Source: Lentisphaerae bacterium RIFOXYA12_64_32
GTDB taxonomy: Bacteria > Verrucomicrobiota > Lentisphaeria > Oligosphaerales > YB12-FULL-65-16
Reading direction: 5' to 3'
Assembly (NCBI GenBank): GCA_001803235.1
Contig: MHBL01000117.1
Coordinates: 1-54,542, forward strand
Length of the DNA: 54,542 nucleotides
The notes below the pieces were generated by a model. The model was not told the origin of the DNA and made no database searches. It worked only from the letters and a program-made list of their open reading frames with translations. The translations under genes and the position numbers were made by a program. Position 1 is the first letter of the stretch; each line of letters opens with the position of its first letter. Below, piece after piece: positions 8,913-17,265 of this stretch.

Positions 8913-9473
8913 AGTGCTGACGTCACCGCATCGGGCCGGTCAAGCACCGACAGGAGAGGTGCCCTCACCCGTCCTGCGCTCTTGCGCGAGTGTGGGCGCT
9001 CGGCTCCCATGAAACGTGGCCCTTTCGAAGACACGGCGCCTGCGTCCGAGTTCCGTCCCGCCTGCCAGGCGGGACGGAAGTGGCAGGCGAGCTGGAGCGA
9101 GCCGATCCCCGGCCGCTCGCTGAAGCGTCGCTGCAGCTTCCGCCTCCTATGAAACTGGAGCCCGGACCGCGTGAACGCGGTACTACAAGCCTCGTTGCGC
9201 TGTTGGCCAGGTTCGTAGTCCCGCCTTCAGCGCCCCCCGGGCGGTCTTCCGCCCGCGGGCCGCTTACGCGTGGTTCGTGCTCTTGGGACGGTGAGGTCAG
9301 GATCGCAGGTGCGGCGCCGTGCCCCTGCGGGGGGTGCGTCCGATTCCGGACAGACATGTCCTGTCGCCGACGCTTTCGCGCCTGGACTCCGGGCCGGTCG
9401 AGGTGGTACTGTAGAGGCAAGGTGCGATAGTCCCGTTCAGCGGGACTCGCCGCCAGTCAAAGGAGTAACCACC
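8913..9473. other. intergenic region with REP-like palindromes
   Basis: No convincing gene. A nearly perfect palindrome lies at 9051-9079 (14-bp arms around one base; arm TTCCGTCCCGCCTG). Around 9100-9180 there are fragments of the tail repeat seen elsewhere (GCTCGCTGAAGC, GCTTCCGCC, CGCGTGAACGCGG). At 9209-9225 is part of the TTCGTAGTCCCGCCTTCA palindrome family. An AAAGGAG sequence at 9459-9465 is the ribosome-binding site of the next gene. Confidence 0.6.
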
Positions 9474-10772
9474 ATGGACCGTCCCGATCCCGTTCAGCAG
9501 ACGATGGACCGTGAGTACCGGCGCACGGCGCCGGATTTCCTGGTGTATGCGCCGTCGAGTTTCGACGGCTCGACACACGACACCGGCAATGAGCACTTCC
9601 TCGTGTTCGACGGCCCGGACGGTTCGCTCATGACTGTGTGGACGCAGAGCACGTTCGAGGGCAAGACGGACCAGCGCATTGTGTTCTCGCGCAGCCGCAA
9701 CGGCGGTGTCTCCTGGGCGACACCGCGGACGATTGCCGGCGCGAACGCCGACTCTGCCACCGGCAAAGGCATGGCGAGCTGGGGGTTTCCTCTCGTTTCG
9801 AAGTCCGGTCGCATCTACGTGCTCTACAGCAAGCACATTGGCGTAAACGACTACGGCTCGCACACCACGGGGTTGATGGGCGGCACCTTCAGTGACGACC
9901 ACGGCGTGACCTGGAGCGCCGAAGAGACGGTCCCCATGCCGCGCAGCAAGTGGGACAACCCGGACCCGGCGGTCCCCGCCAACTGGATCGTCTGGCAGCG
10001 GCCCATGCGCTGGTCCGAGAGCAAGTACCTGGCCGGGTTCACGCGCTGGGCGAGTCACAAGGCGGTGGTGCGGAATCCGCACCCGTCCAAGTGCTGGATT
10101 TACGATTTCGCGACCGTCGAGTACATGCGGTTCGAGAACGTCGACGAACATCCGCCCGTCTCGAAGCTTGATGTGTCGTACTTCATGTCGGACGACCGTG
10201 CACTGCGCGTGGAGCCACCCGGCTTTCCCGGCCACTCCACCGTGCAGGAGCCGAGCATCGTGGCGTTACCGGACCAGCGCCTGTTCTGCACGCTCCGCAC
10301 GCCGAATGGCAACCCGTACTACACGGTTTCTGACGACGCCGGCCGCACCTGGCGTCAACCGGAAGTCCTGCGCTACTCCGACACGGAGCAGCCACTGCTC
10401 CACCCCATGAGTCCGTGTCCGATCTACCCCGTTGCCAACGGCGGCTATTTCATGCTGATCCACAATCACGACGGGCATTTCGGGCGCTGGACGCCGCACG
10501 ACTGCACCTGGCATCGCCGTCCTATCTACCTGCTCAAGGGCGAGTTCCGGCCGGGCGCGAAGCAGCCGGTCTGGTTCTCGAACCCGTGCCTGCTCATGGA
10601 CAACGACGGCGTCGTGCTCGGCCACGGCCACGGCCGCACCGACCTGGCCATGTACGCCAGCGTCACGCACGCCGGCGACGAAACGACGCTCTGGTACCCG
10701 GAGCGTAAGTTCTTCCTGCTCGGAAAGAAGCTGGGCGGTATGCTGCGCGAGATGCGATGTCCGCAGAAGTGA
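9474..10772 (+). CDS. sialidase-like Asp-box (BNR) protein, paralogue 1
   Basis: The 432-residue protein carries Asp-box motifs of the form S-x-D-x-G-x-T-W at about residues 72 (SRNGGVSW), 140 (SDDHGVTW) and 286 (SDDAGRTW). These mark the six-bladed sialidase fold used by exo-sialidases and by many unrelated glycan-active proteins in PVC bacteria. No signal peptide is visible. The start at 9474 follows AAAGGAG at a good distance; an upstream extension would read through repeats. Together with the next gene it is a tandem duplication: both proteins share NEHFLVF, WTQS, ASWGFP and NWIVWQ blocks. True sialidase activity is uncertain, since the arginine triad was not mapped. Confidence 0.87.
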   Translation: MDRPDPVQQTMDREYRRTAPDFLVYAPSSFDGSTHDTGNEHFLVFDGPDGSLMTVWTQSTFEGKTDQRIVFSRSRNGGVSWATPRTIAGANADSATGKGMASWGFPLVSKSGRIYVLYSKHIGVNDYGSHTTGLMGGTFSDDHGVTWSAEETVPMPRSKWDNPDPAVPANWIVWQRPMRWSESKYLAGFTRWASHKAVVRNPHPSKCWIYDFATVEYMRFENVDEHPPVSKLDVSYFMSDDRALRVEPPGFPGHSTVQEPSIVALPDQRLFCTLRTPNGNPYYTVSDDAGRTWRQPEVLRYSDTEQPLLHPMSPCPIYPVANGGYFMLIHNHDGHFGRWTPHDCTWHRRPIYLLKGEFRPGAKQPVWFSNPCLLMDNDGVVLGHGHGRTDLAMYASVTHAGDETTLWYPERKFFLLGKKLGGMLREMRCPQK

Positions 10773-10814
10773 GGCCGGCAGAAGAGAAAGCAACCGCCGC
10801 CCACCGGCATTTCC

Positions 10815-10841
10815 GTCCGTCCTGTCCGTTGGGTCCGTCCC
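10815..10841. repeat. nonamer array directly before a ribosome-binding site (site F)
   Basis: Three tandem 9-bp units of the form GTCCGNNNN (GTCCGTCCT, then GTCCGTTGG, then a third) run from 10815 to 10841. The array ends one base before the CGGAGA that serves the next start codon at 10855. The same unit family occurs at 41583-41627 and, reversed, at 4486-4521. Confidence 0.65.
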
Positions 10842-10854
10842 CCGGAGAACCACA

Positions 10855-12135
10855 ATGCCTGACACCACCCCTCCCATCGACCTGGCCACCGACTGGAAAC
10901 GCAGCAAGCCGGACATTGTCGTCTATGTCCCCAAGGGCGGGGCATTGAACGACACGGACAACGAGCACTTCCTCGTGTTCCCGGCACCGAAGAGCGACGA
11001 ACTGCTCGCGATGTGGACGCAGAGTTCCTGCGAGGGGCGCGGCGACAATCACCTGGTCCTGGCCCGTAGCCCGGACGGGACGCACTGGTCCGAACCGGTG
11101 CGGTTCGTCGGCACCGGCCCGGGGCGGAAGGGCGTCGATCCACAGGCGAGCTGGGGCTTCCCGGTGGTCGCCGCGAAGACCGGGCGCATCTACTGCTTCT
11201 ACACCAAGGATGTCGGGCGTTACGACAACGACACGCAGGGCTGCGGTGCCATGGGCTGCCTGTTCTCGGACGACAACGCGGTGTCATGGACGCACGGCCC
11301 GGACCTCCCCATGCCGCGGAACCGGTACGACCATGCGGACCCAAGCATCCCGAAGAACTGGATCGTCTGGCAGAAGCCGATCCGTGACGCGAAAGGCCGG
11401 CAGATCGTCGGCTACACGCAGTGCAGCAGTGCCAGCGTGGTGCCACGGCCGCACGGGTGGTGGACGACCGACAGCCGGTCCGCGTTCATGCGCTTCGAGA
11501 ACATCGACGAAGGGCCGGAGCCCGCGGCGCTGCGCATCACCTGGCTGCCCGTGGACGGTCCGGGGCTGGAAGTCCAACACCGCGATATCCCCAACTTCTC
11601 GACCGCGCAGGAGCCGAGTCTGGTGCTGTTGCCGGACGGACGCCTGTTCGTGGTCATGCGCACCCTGGAAGGGCACGTCTGGTACTCGGTGTCCGACGAC
11701 GACGGTGCGACCTGGCGCCCCACGGAAGTGCTGCGGTTCCGTGACGGCGGCGAACCGGTCAAGCACCCGCTGTCCTGCTGCCCGATCTATCCGCTGGACG
11801 GCGGGCGGTTCCTGCTCCTGTTCCACAACAATGACGGCCGCGTCGGCAAGTACGACCTGTTCCGCAAAACGTGGGACTGTAACCAGCTCAACTTTGTGCG
11901 CAACCCGATGTTCGGTGCGGTCGGCACGTACCAGCCCAAGGCGCACCAGCCCATCTGGTTCGGCGCGCCGAAGAAGCTGCTCGACACCGATGGCATCCCG
12001 CTCGGCCCGAAAGGCACCGCGGAGATCGCCACCTACACGAGCATGACGTCGTTCAAGGGCCGGCAGGTGCTCTGGTACCCCGACCGCAAGTACTACCTGC
12101 TCGGCCGCATCATTACTCCCGAGGTGCTGGGGTGA
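10855..12135 (+). CDS. sialidase-like Asp-box (BNR) protein, paralogue 2
   Basis: The 426-residue protein is a close paralogue of the gene 82 bp upstream, with Asp-box-like motifs at about residues 72 (SPDGTHW), 138 (SDDNAVSW) and 279 (SDDDGATW). It also shares NEHFLVF, MWTQSS, ASWGFPVV, PKNWIVWQKPI and a C-terminal LWYPDRKYYLLG segment. The six-bladed propeller fold is expected. Without a signal peptide it is predicted to stay in the cytoplasm. ATG at 10855 follows GGAGA. The pair is probably co-transcribed. Substrate specificity cannot be read from the sequence. Confidence 0.88.
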   Translation: MPDTTPPIDLATDWKRSKPDIVVYVPKGGALNDTDNEHFLVFPAPKSDELLAMWTQSSCEGRGDNHLVLARSPDGTHWSEPVRFVGTGPGRKGVDPQASWGFPVVAAKTGRIYCFYTKDVGRYDNDTQGCGAMGCLFSDDNAVSWTHGPDLPMPRNRYDHADPSIPKNWIVWQKPIRDAKGRQIVGYTQCSSASVVPRPHGWWTTDSRSAFMRFENIDEGPEPAALRITWLPVDGPGLEVQHRDIPNFSTAQEPSLVLLPDGRLFVVMRTLEGHVWYSVSDDDGATWRPTEVLRFRDGGEPVKHPLSCCPIYPLDGGRFLLLFHNNDGRVGKYDLFRKTWDCNQLNFVRNPMFGAVGTYQPKAHQPIWFGAPKKLLDTDGIPLGPKGTAEIATYTSMTSFKGRQVLWYPDRKYYLLGRIITPEVLG

Positions 12136-12323
12136 GCGAGGCACTCGCCACGGCACTGCCGGCATCGGTTGCCGTATGAGGCGGCCCGCCGTGCGTCCCG
12201 CCTCACGATGCAACGCGGTTTGGTGTGGCACGGTGTCCCCATGTCTGAGTCCCGCGTTTACGCGGAAGTGGGTGCGAGTCTTCAGCGAGCGCACCGGGTT
12301 GCCCGGGGCTGGGGGTGTTCGCC

Positions 12324-13373
12324 TCACACCTGCCACGGCATCGGCGGCAACCCGAACTGCTCGGTGAGCCATTCGTAGGCGATGCGCATGGACTCTTCGG
12401 TCGGTGTGTGCCCACTGGCGTGGTCGAACATGCCAAGCGCGTGCTCGCGGCCGTGCAGGGCGTAGACTTTCGCGGCCTCGTTCAGGTACTGCCAGCTTTC
12501 GCGTTTGTCATACAACCCGGCAATGAGCAGGAACGCGCGCGGCGCGGTCAGGGCCAGCAACTCGTGGTGGCCCACACCCAGCCTGGGATCGTGCACCTTC
12601 GTGCCCAGGTACCACGGGTCCTGCCAGTTCGTGAATGAGTAACCGATGCCGAAATCCGAGGCGATCACCGCCTTGATCCGCTCGTCGAGCGCGCCGTTGT
12701 AGAACGCCATCTTGCCGCCCAGCGAGTGCCCGATGATGAGGATCCGTTCCGCGTCGACATCCGGCTGCCGTAGCAGGAAGTCGGTGCCGAGCCACGTGTC
12801 CCAGATCAGCTTGCCCATGCCGGTCCAGTGCGGGTTGTCGCCCAGCACTTTGGCCGCGGCCGCGTGCCACCAGGCGAAGTTCGCATCGCTTTTCGGGTCC
12901 GGCACCGTGTTGAACGGAAACGCCTGTGTGCACAGGACCACATACCCCTGCTGCACCAGGTGCCGCCCGAAGTGCGTGGTGGACCGTTCCTTCGGCTGCC
13001 GCGTCGCGAGGTCGTAGCCGGCCATGAGGTCCGGATTGTAGAACGGCACGATCGCGCCGGGGCAGGGGCGGTGGATCGCGGTCTTCGGGCGCAGCAGCAG
13101 CGCCAGTTGCCGCGTCGCCGGACTGGTCGGGAGCCGAAACAAGGTGGCGTGCGCCTCCGGCAGCTCGAATTCCTCGACGCGCGCCTCGGTCCGGTCGAAC
13201 TCGGGCATCGAGTGCGACCCCAGCACATCTTGCCAGCGGCGCAGCAGCGTCTTGCGCCGGCGCTTCCAGCCCGCGAGTGTTGGCGCACCGCGGCCGAAGA
13301 TCGGCGACAGGTGCTGGTCCTCGCCCATGTCGGTGTATGGGGGACGCGACAACTTCTGTGACCAGATGCTCAT
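12324..13373 (-). CDS. alpha/beta hydrolase (acetyl-xylan-esterase/Abhydrolase_7-like)
   Basis: The 349-residue protein has the nucleophile elbow GHSLGGK at about residues 214-220, a likely acid around LYDKRESW, and a C-terminal catalytic His in FDHASGH (about 318-323). Together these form a Ser-Asp-His triad. The N-terminal half resembles the long cap of Abhydrolase_7/DUF-type esterases found beside carbohydrate enzymes in Lentisphaerota and planctomycetes. There is no signal peptide. An AGGAGT sits 10 bases before the ATG at 13373. It faces the sialidase-like pair convergently. Ester removal from sugars is likely but unproved. Confidence 0.86.
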   Translation of the reverse strand: MSIWSQKLSRPPYTDMGEDQHLSPIFGRGAPTLAGWKRRRKTLLRRWQDVLGSHSMPEFDRTEARVEEFELPEAHATLFRLPTSPATRQLALLLRPKTAIHRPCPGAIVPFYNPDLMAGYDLATRQPKERSTTHFGRHLVQQGYVVLCTQAFPFNTVPDPKSDANFAWWHAAAAKVLGDNPHWTGMGKLIWDTWLGTDFLLRQPDVDAERILIIGHSLGGKMAFYNGALDERIKAVIASDFGIGYSFTNWQDPWYLGTKVHDPRLGVGHHELLALTAPRAFLLIAGLYDKRESWQYLNEAAKVYALHGREHALGMFDHASGHTPTEESMRIAYEWLTEQFGLPPMPWQV

Positions 13374-13728
13374 TGTGTCGTGACTCCTAGAGAGGGACCC
13401 GGTGCTCTAGCCGTAATGTAGTTGTGCCCTGGCGACGCGCCCGTTGCCCGTCGAAAAGGCAGTCTCGTGGCAGGTCGTGTCCGGAGTCTGAGTCCCGCGT
13501 TCACGCGGAAGCGGGCGCGAGTCTCCAGCGAGCGCGCGGGAACGGCGTGGCATGGAGGAACGACGGTGCCGGTTGATTGCGCGTGGCGGCGTGGCGGGTG
13601 CGGCGGTCGCTCGGGGTTGTTGCGTGAGGCGACGCGTCTCGCGCCCGGCTGAAGCACGGGCGCAGGCTTCCGGCTGAAGCCGGGACTCAGGCGGGACTAC
13701 GAGCCTTGGATGTTCGGCGTGCGGGTAC
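13374..13728. other. intergenic region with tail-type palindromic repeats
   Basis: No gene is supported. Two repeat types are present. One, at 13489-13545 (TGAGTCCCGCGTTCACGCGG and on), also occurs at 12247-12300. The other, at about 13565-13695, contains GGCTGAAGC, GGCTTCCGGCTGAAGCC and ends in GGGACTCAGG; it is matched over roughly 100 bp by 18905-19020. At 13692-13711 the GGCGGGACTACGAGCC half-palindrome follows. The pieces can pair with each other, suggesting structured intergenic RNA or DNA. Confidence 0.6.
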
Positions 13729-16233
13729 TCAATGCGGCACCTCGTGTTCGTGCATGCGGCGGTGCACGGCGGCCAGGGCTTGCTGGAAGGGTTCCTCGAG
13801 CCAGTCCTGGTGGTCGGGGGCCGAATGGTGGTGCGTGGTGCGGCCGGGCTTGTCGAGCACGGCACGTTCGCGGATGTACGAGAGGCCGCCGTTGATGAGC
13901 GTGAGCATGTACTGCGCGCCGGCCGGGTCGAACATCCACCAGTCGCCGCCGCAGGCGACGTAGACGGGTGACGTGTGCGCCATCATGCCGCGGCGCCAGC
14001 CGTCGTGGTGGATGAGCGGCTGGCCGAAGTAGTCCGCTGCGCCGCAGCGTGCGGCCAGCCAGGTGTGGCCGTCGACACGGATCTTCTCGCGCAGCGTCAG
14101 GCGGTGCGTGCCGTTCCGTTCCTCGACGGCCGCGACGACGCGGCCCGCCTGCACGATCTGCAGCGTGTGGATGGGCAGGATGCTGAGCGCCTCGGCCTCG
14201 ACCGTGACCGTGCCGCCGTTGCCGGACAGGCGCACGGTGTCGCCCATGGTCATGCCTTCGACCTTGAAGCGCAGCAGCGGTCCGCCGCTGACGAACGAGC
14301 GGCCGAGCCGCATGCGCCGGCACCAGTTCGCGTAGGTGAACTCCTCGTCCGGCGGGATGTGGACGTAGCAGCGGTAAAGTCCGACGGGCACGTCGCTGGT
14401 CATCTTGTCGGTGCCGCCGCACAGGGGCAGGCGGTAGCCACAGTTGAGGTACCGGTAATACTCGAGGTGATTGTACTCGCCGTGGATGTTCATCTCGAGG
14501 GCGTCGACGCGCCCGGTCGCGATGAGCGTCGCCGGCTCGCAGTTCGGGTTCGGGAAGTGCGGAATCACCACCGTGCCGCCCTGCGCGTGGCAGGCGTCGG
14601 CCCAGCGCGAGAGCGTGGTCTCCATGGCGCCACCCAGTTCCGCCTCGCTCGGGCCGTCCGAGCACCAGGGCATGACCGACTCCTTGAGCCCGAGCAGCGT
14701 CATGTGCCCGAGGATGTGCTGGCGGTTCTCCTGCGCCGCGAACACGATCGTCTCGCCGTCGGGCGCGACGTTCGGCCGGCCGGTGAATTCCTCGTGGTTC
14801 GTAAACAGGTGCCCCCACTGCGACTGCAGCAGGTTCACGACGCCGACGCCCTCGGCGCTCGCCTCGAGGTGACTGCCCTGTGTCGAGAGGAAGTGCACGT
14901 GCGTGTCGCCGGAGAAGTAGCGCTCGGCGCGCAGGTTGGCGAAGCGCTTGAGCCGCAGCGTCATCTCGCGCTGGCCGGGCTGGATCTCGATGCGGGTCCG
15001 CAGCGGCACGTACTCGTAGCCGCGCGCCACATCGACCAGCACCTCGCCGCGCGGCAGCCAGCCCTGGCAGCGGCCGTCGATGTAGGCGTACGTGATCTGG
15101 CCCAGGCGCAGGTCGCCGCCGACATCGGTGTGCCACGTGCCGAGGTTGCTGTTGACATGTGTGTGGTGGCCGTGCGGCTGGTAGGGCACGCCGGCCGCGG
15201 AGCGGAAGTGCACCCGGCACGGCACCGGCTTGCCGGTCTCGTCATCGAGCACCGTCACGTGCACCCAGTTGCGACCCTTGTCGACCAGTTCGATCCGGAC
15301 GCGCTCGTTCGGCGTGACAACCTGCTTGTCCTGGAGCTCGCCCCAGCGCGCGGCGCCCAGGGCCTCCTGGCCCTTCTTCACTGTCACTGTGGCTGACGGC
15401 GTGGCGGCGATCTGCACGTAGGCGGGGCTGTTGCCTGGGTTCTGCGGTTCGCCCCAGCCGGCCTGGGGATCGGCGAGGAACGCATCCGTGTCCTGCTGCC
15501 CGAGCGCGTACGGGTAGGTCGCGACGCCGCGGTCCACGTCGACGGCCAGCGCGAACGGTGCGGCGGCGTCTTCCGGCTTCGTGAGCGTGATGCGCACGTC
15601 CTCCTTTGGCGAACGGACGAACGGGAACTCGTCCATGAACCCGGCCGTCAGCGCCGCGATCAGGAACCGCGGGCCTTGCGCTTCGATGCGGAGTGCGGTG
15701 ACCGCACGGTCCGGGTGCGGATTGCGCCACGGCCAGAGGTAATAGCAGCGCGGCCAGGCTTGCGTGCTTTCCGTCTGCCGCTGTCCGGCGTTTCCGAACT
15801 GGCCTTCGTACCGCGACTGCAGGCTGTCCTTCTGGTCCGGCCAGGCGAGGAACGGCAATTGACCCCAGGTGAGGGGCAGGCTGGCGATCTCGAACCGCTC
15901 GCGGATGGGAACGCGAACCTTCTCGCCGCCCTCCAGGCAGAACACGTAGTCGGCAACGTGCCGGCCGACCGGCGCGCCTTTCAGGAGCTGCGTCTCGAGC
16001 AGGCGGTGCGCGACCAGCAGCCAGCGCAGCTTCCGTCCGATGGGGATGGTGATCGATTGGGCCGGGGCGCCGGTGCCGAGGTGCACGAAACAGCAGCCTG
16101 CCGCGGCGGGCGGAACGCGGAACGGAATGCCGTGGAAGGTCTGTTCGCCGGTCAGCGCCGCGGCGGGGTTCTCAAGCACGTCTGCCCTGGCGTTGGCCAC
16201 CGCTGCGATGTCGAGTGCCTCGTAGTCCTGCAT
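13729..16233 (-). CDS. CehA/McbA-family PHP-type metallohydrolase
   Basis: The 834-residue protein has an N-terminal beta-rich half and a C-terminal PHP-like metal site. Metal-ligand candidates are GDTHVHF (about residue 443), the PHFPNPN segment (about 557) and GGTDK (about 606), the pattern of the CehA/McbA hydrolases first known from carbamate degradation and now common as uncharacterised proteins in PVC genomes. A Gly-rich domain follows (about 640-720). No signal peptide is visible. The start at 16233 has GGGGAGG eight bases upstream. It is separated from the downstream hydrolase gene by a repeat-filled gap. The natural substrate is unknown. Confidence 0.85.
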   Translation of the reverse strand: MQDYEALDIAAVANARADVLENPAAALTGEQTFHGIPFRVPPAAAGCCFVHLGTGAPAQSITIPIGRKLRWLLVAHRLLETQLLKGAPVGRHVADYVFCLEGGEKVRVPIRERFEIASLPLTWGQLPFLAWPDQKDSLQSRYEGQFGNAGQRQTESTQAWPRCYYLWPWRNPHPDRAVTALRIEAQGPRFLIAALTAGFMDEFPFVRSPKEDVRITLTKPEDAAAPFALAVDVDRGVATYPYALGQQDTDAFLADPQAGWGEPQNPGNSPAYVQIAATPSATVTVKKGQEALGAARWGELQDKQVVTPNERVRIELVDKGRNWVHVTVLDDETGKPVPCRVHFRSAAGVPYQPHGHHTHVNSNLGTWHTDVGGDLRLGQITYAYIDGRCQGWLPRGEVLVDVARGYEYVPLRTRIEIQPGQREMTLRLKRFANLRAERYFSGDTHVHFLSTQGSHLEASAEGVGVVNLLQSQWGHLFTNHEEFTGRPNVAPDGETIVFAAQENRQHILGHMTLLGLKESVMPWCSDGPSEAELGGAMETTLSRWADACHAQGGTVVIPHFPNPNCEPATLIATGRVDALEMNIHGEYNHLEYYRYLNCGYRLPLCGGTDKMTSDVPVGLYRCYVHIPPDEEFTYANWCRRMRLGRSFVSGGPLLRFKVEGMTMGDTVRLSGNGGTVTVEAEALSILPIHTLQIVQAGRVVAAVEERNGTHRLTLREKIRVDGHTWLAARCGAADYFGQPLIHHDGWRRGMMAHTSPVYVACGGDWWMFDPAGAQYMLTLINGGLSYIRERAVLDKPGRTTHHHSAPDHQDWLEEPFQQALAAVHRRMHEHEVPH

Positions 16234-16305
16234 GGAAAGGTCCTCCCCGTCGCGCCGCTGCCGGGACTCCTGCCGCCGTTCATGGCCGGTGCCTGTCGCG
16301 TGACT

Positions 16306-16448
16306 ACTCAGGTACCAGGGTTCGGGGTTCAGGGTTCAGGTAGACTTCAAACACCCAAGACCCATTGGAACTGGATTTCTCAGTGGAAGGATGAGTTCCT
16401 CCTCGTGAATTGCCTGAACCCCGAACCCTGAACCCTACCTACCTGAGT
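16306..16448. repeat. heptamer arrays in inverted orientation (site B)
   Basis: Positions 16306-16340 are five contiguous 7-bp units (ACTCAGG, TACCAGG, then GTTCGGG and two GTTCAGG). Positions 16413-16433 are three units on the other strand, followed by CCTACCTA and CCTGAGT. The outer ends CTACTCAGG and CCTGAGTAG are exact inverted copies. The 72-bp core (16341-16412) is unique and AT-richer than its surroundings. It lies upstream of the minus-strand metallohydrolase gene. Confidence 0.78.
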
Positions 16449-16730
16449 AGTTACCCTGTCGCGACTATACGCCGGGATCGGGCGGCTGGCAACCGGGGGG
16501 GCAGGCGGCCAGGGCTGTTTCAAGATTCGTGACCGTCACGCGCGGCGAGTACCCCCGGCGTGTCCCCACGCCGGGGGGGGCGACCTGAGGACAGGCCGCC
16601 CCTACTTGGTATGCGCGGAGGCGTGGCCTTCCGAGACGCGGGGCCGGATCTTGAAACAGCCCTGGCAGGCGGCGCGCGAGGCTCGTAGTTCCGCCTTCAG
16701 GCGGTCCGGATGTCTCTGGCGACGCGCGTC
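16449..16730. other. intergenic stretch with REP-type half palindromes
   Basis: No gene is recognised. It holds GC-rich runs with internal symmetry (16540-16600) and a degraded copy of the GGCTCGTAGT...GGCGGTCC palindrome at 16680-16707, whose partner half begins in the large palindrome at 16731. Confidence 0.5.
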
Positions 16731-17097
16731 CCGGACCGCTCAAGGCGGGCGTTGCCCGCAACCCAATTTTCCGCGCGTCCCCCGCGGCAGGAAAAAACGC
16801 GGTTTCCCAGCGAAAAAAGCGCAGAGCGGGCTTGACATCGCCCCCGCCCGGGGAGCTCGCCGTGGGGCAGATTCGGCAAGGAAAAAATGGCTTGGGGGTG
16901 CGGGATGCGAAGTTGTCTTGCAGGCCGGGTCTTGCTGCGGATGGCATACGGTCGGGTCGGCCATTTTTGCCTTGCCGAATCGTGCGTACCGTGAGCGGGC
17001 GGGTTCGATGTAAAGCCCTACGGCCCTGCGCTTGTTTTCGCCGGGTCCCTCCGCGTTTTTTCCTGCCGCTGGCGGGGTGGCAGGTCGAGCGGTCCGG
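16731..17097. repeat. 367-bp quasi-palindrome upstream of the unannotated wHTH gene
   Basis: The ends CCGGACCGCTC (16731-16741) and GAGCGGTCCGG (17087-17097) are perfect inverted copies. Inside, 16784-16802 and 17051-17069 form a perfect 19-bp inverted repeat around a run of six A or T, and 16870-16891 with 16960-16981 match at 21 of 22 positions. Shorter blocks such as AAGCGCAG pair in between. A 68-bp centre (16892-16959) is unpaired. This fits a foldback element or a long structured RNA. Confidence 0.75.
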
Positions 17098-17193
17098 GCG
17101 GGGGCAGAGGGCTTCGCAAATCGATGTTGACGCATCGAGCGGTTGTTCGACTCAGAACCGACAGGCGCCGTGCCGCTGGCCTGAAAGAGGAAG

Positions 17194-17265
17194 TCCGCCG
17201 TCTCTCCTCTATGGTAAAGAGGTTCGACAAAAACCTTCACCCATTTCAGGAGGACAGACGGCGGA
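17194..17265 (+). promoter_or_regulatory. hairpin hiding the Shine-Dalgarno and first base of the start codon
   Basis: TCCGCCGTCT at 17194-17203 is the exact reverse complement of AGACGGCGGA at 17256-17265. After one mismatch, 17205-17209 pairs with 17250-17254. The 15 paired bases cover the AGGAGGA (17248-17254) and the A of the ATG at 17265, with a loop of about 40 nt. Translation would be blocked unless the stem is opened. Functional regulation is inferred. Confidence 0.6.

Noticed and set aside
9270..9473. N-terminal extension of the first sialidase-like gene
   Set aside because: The extra residues lack similarity to the paralogue, and a strong AAAGGAG supports 9474.
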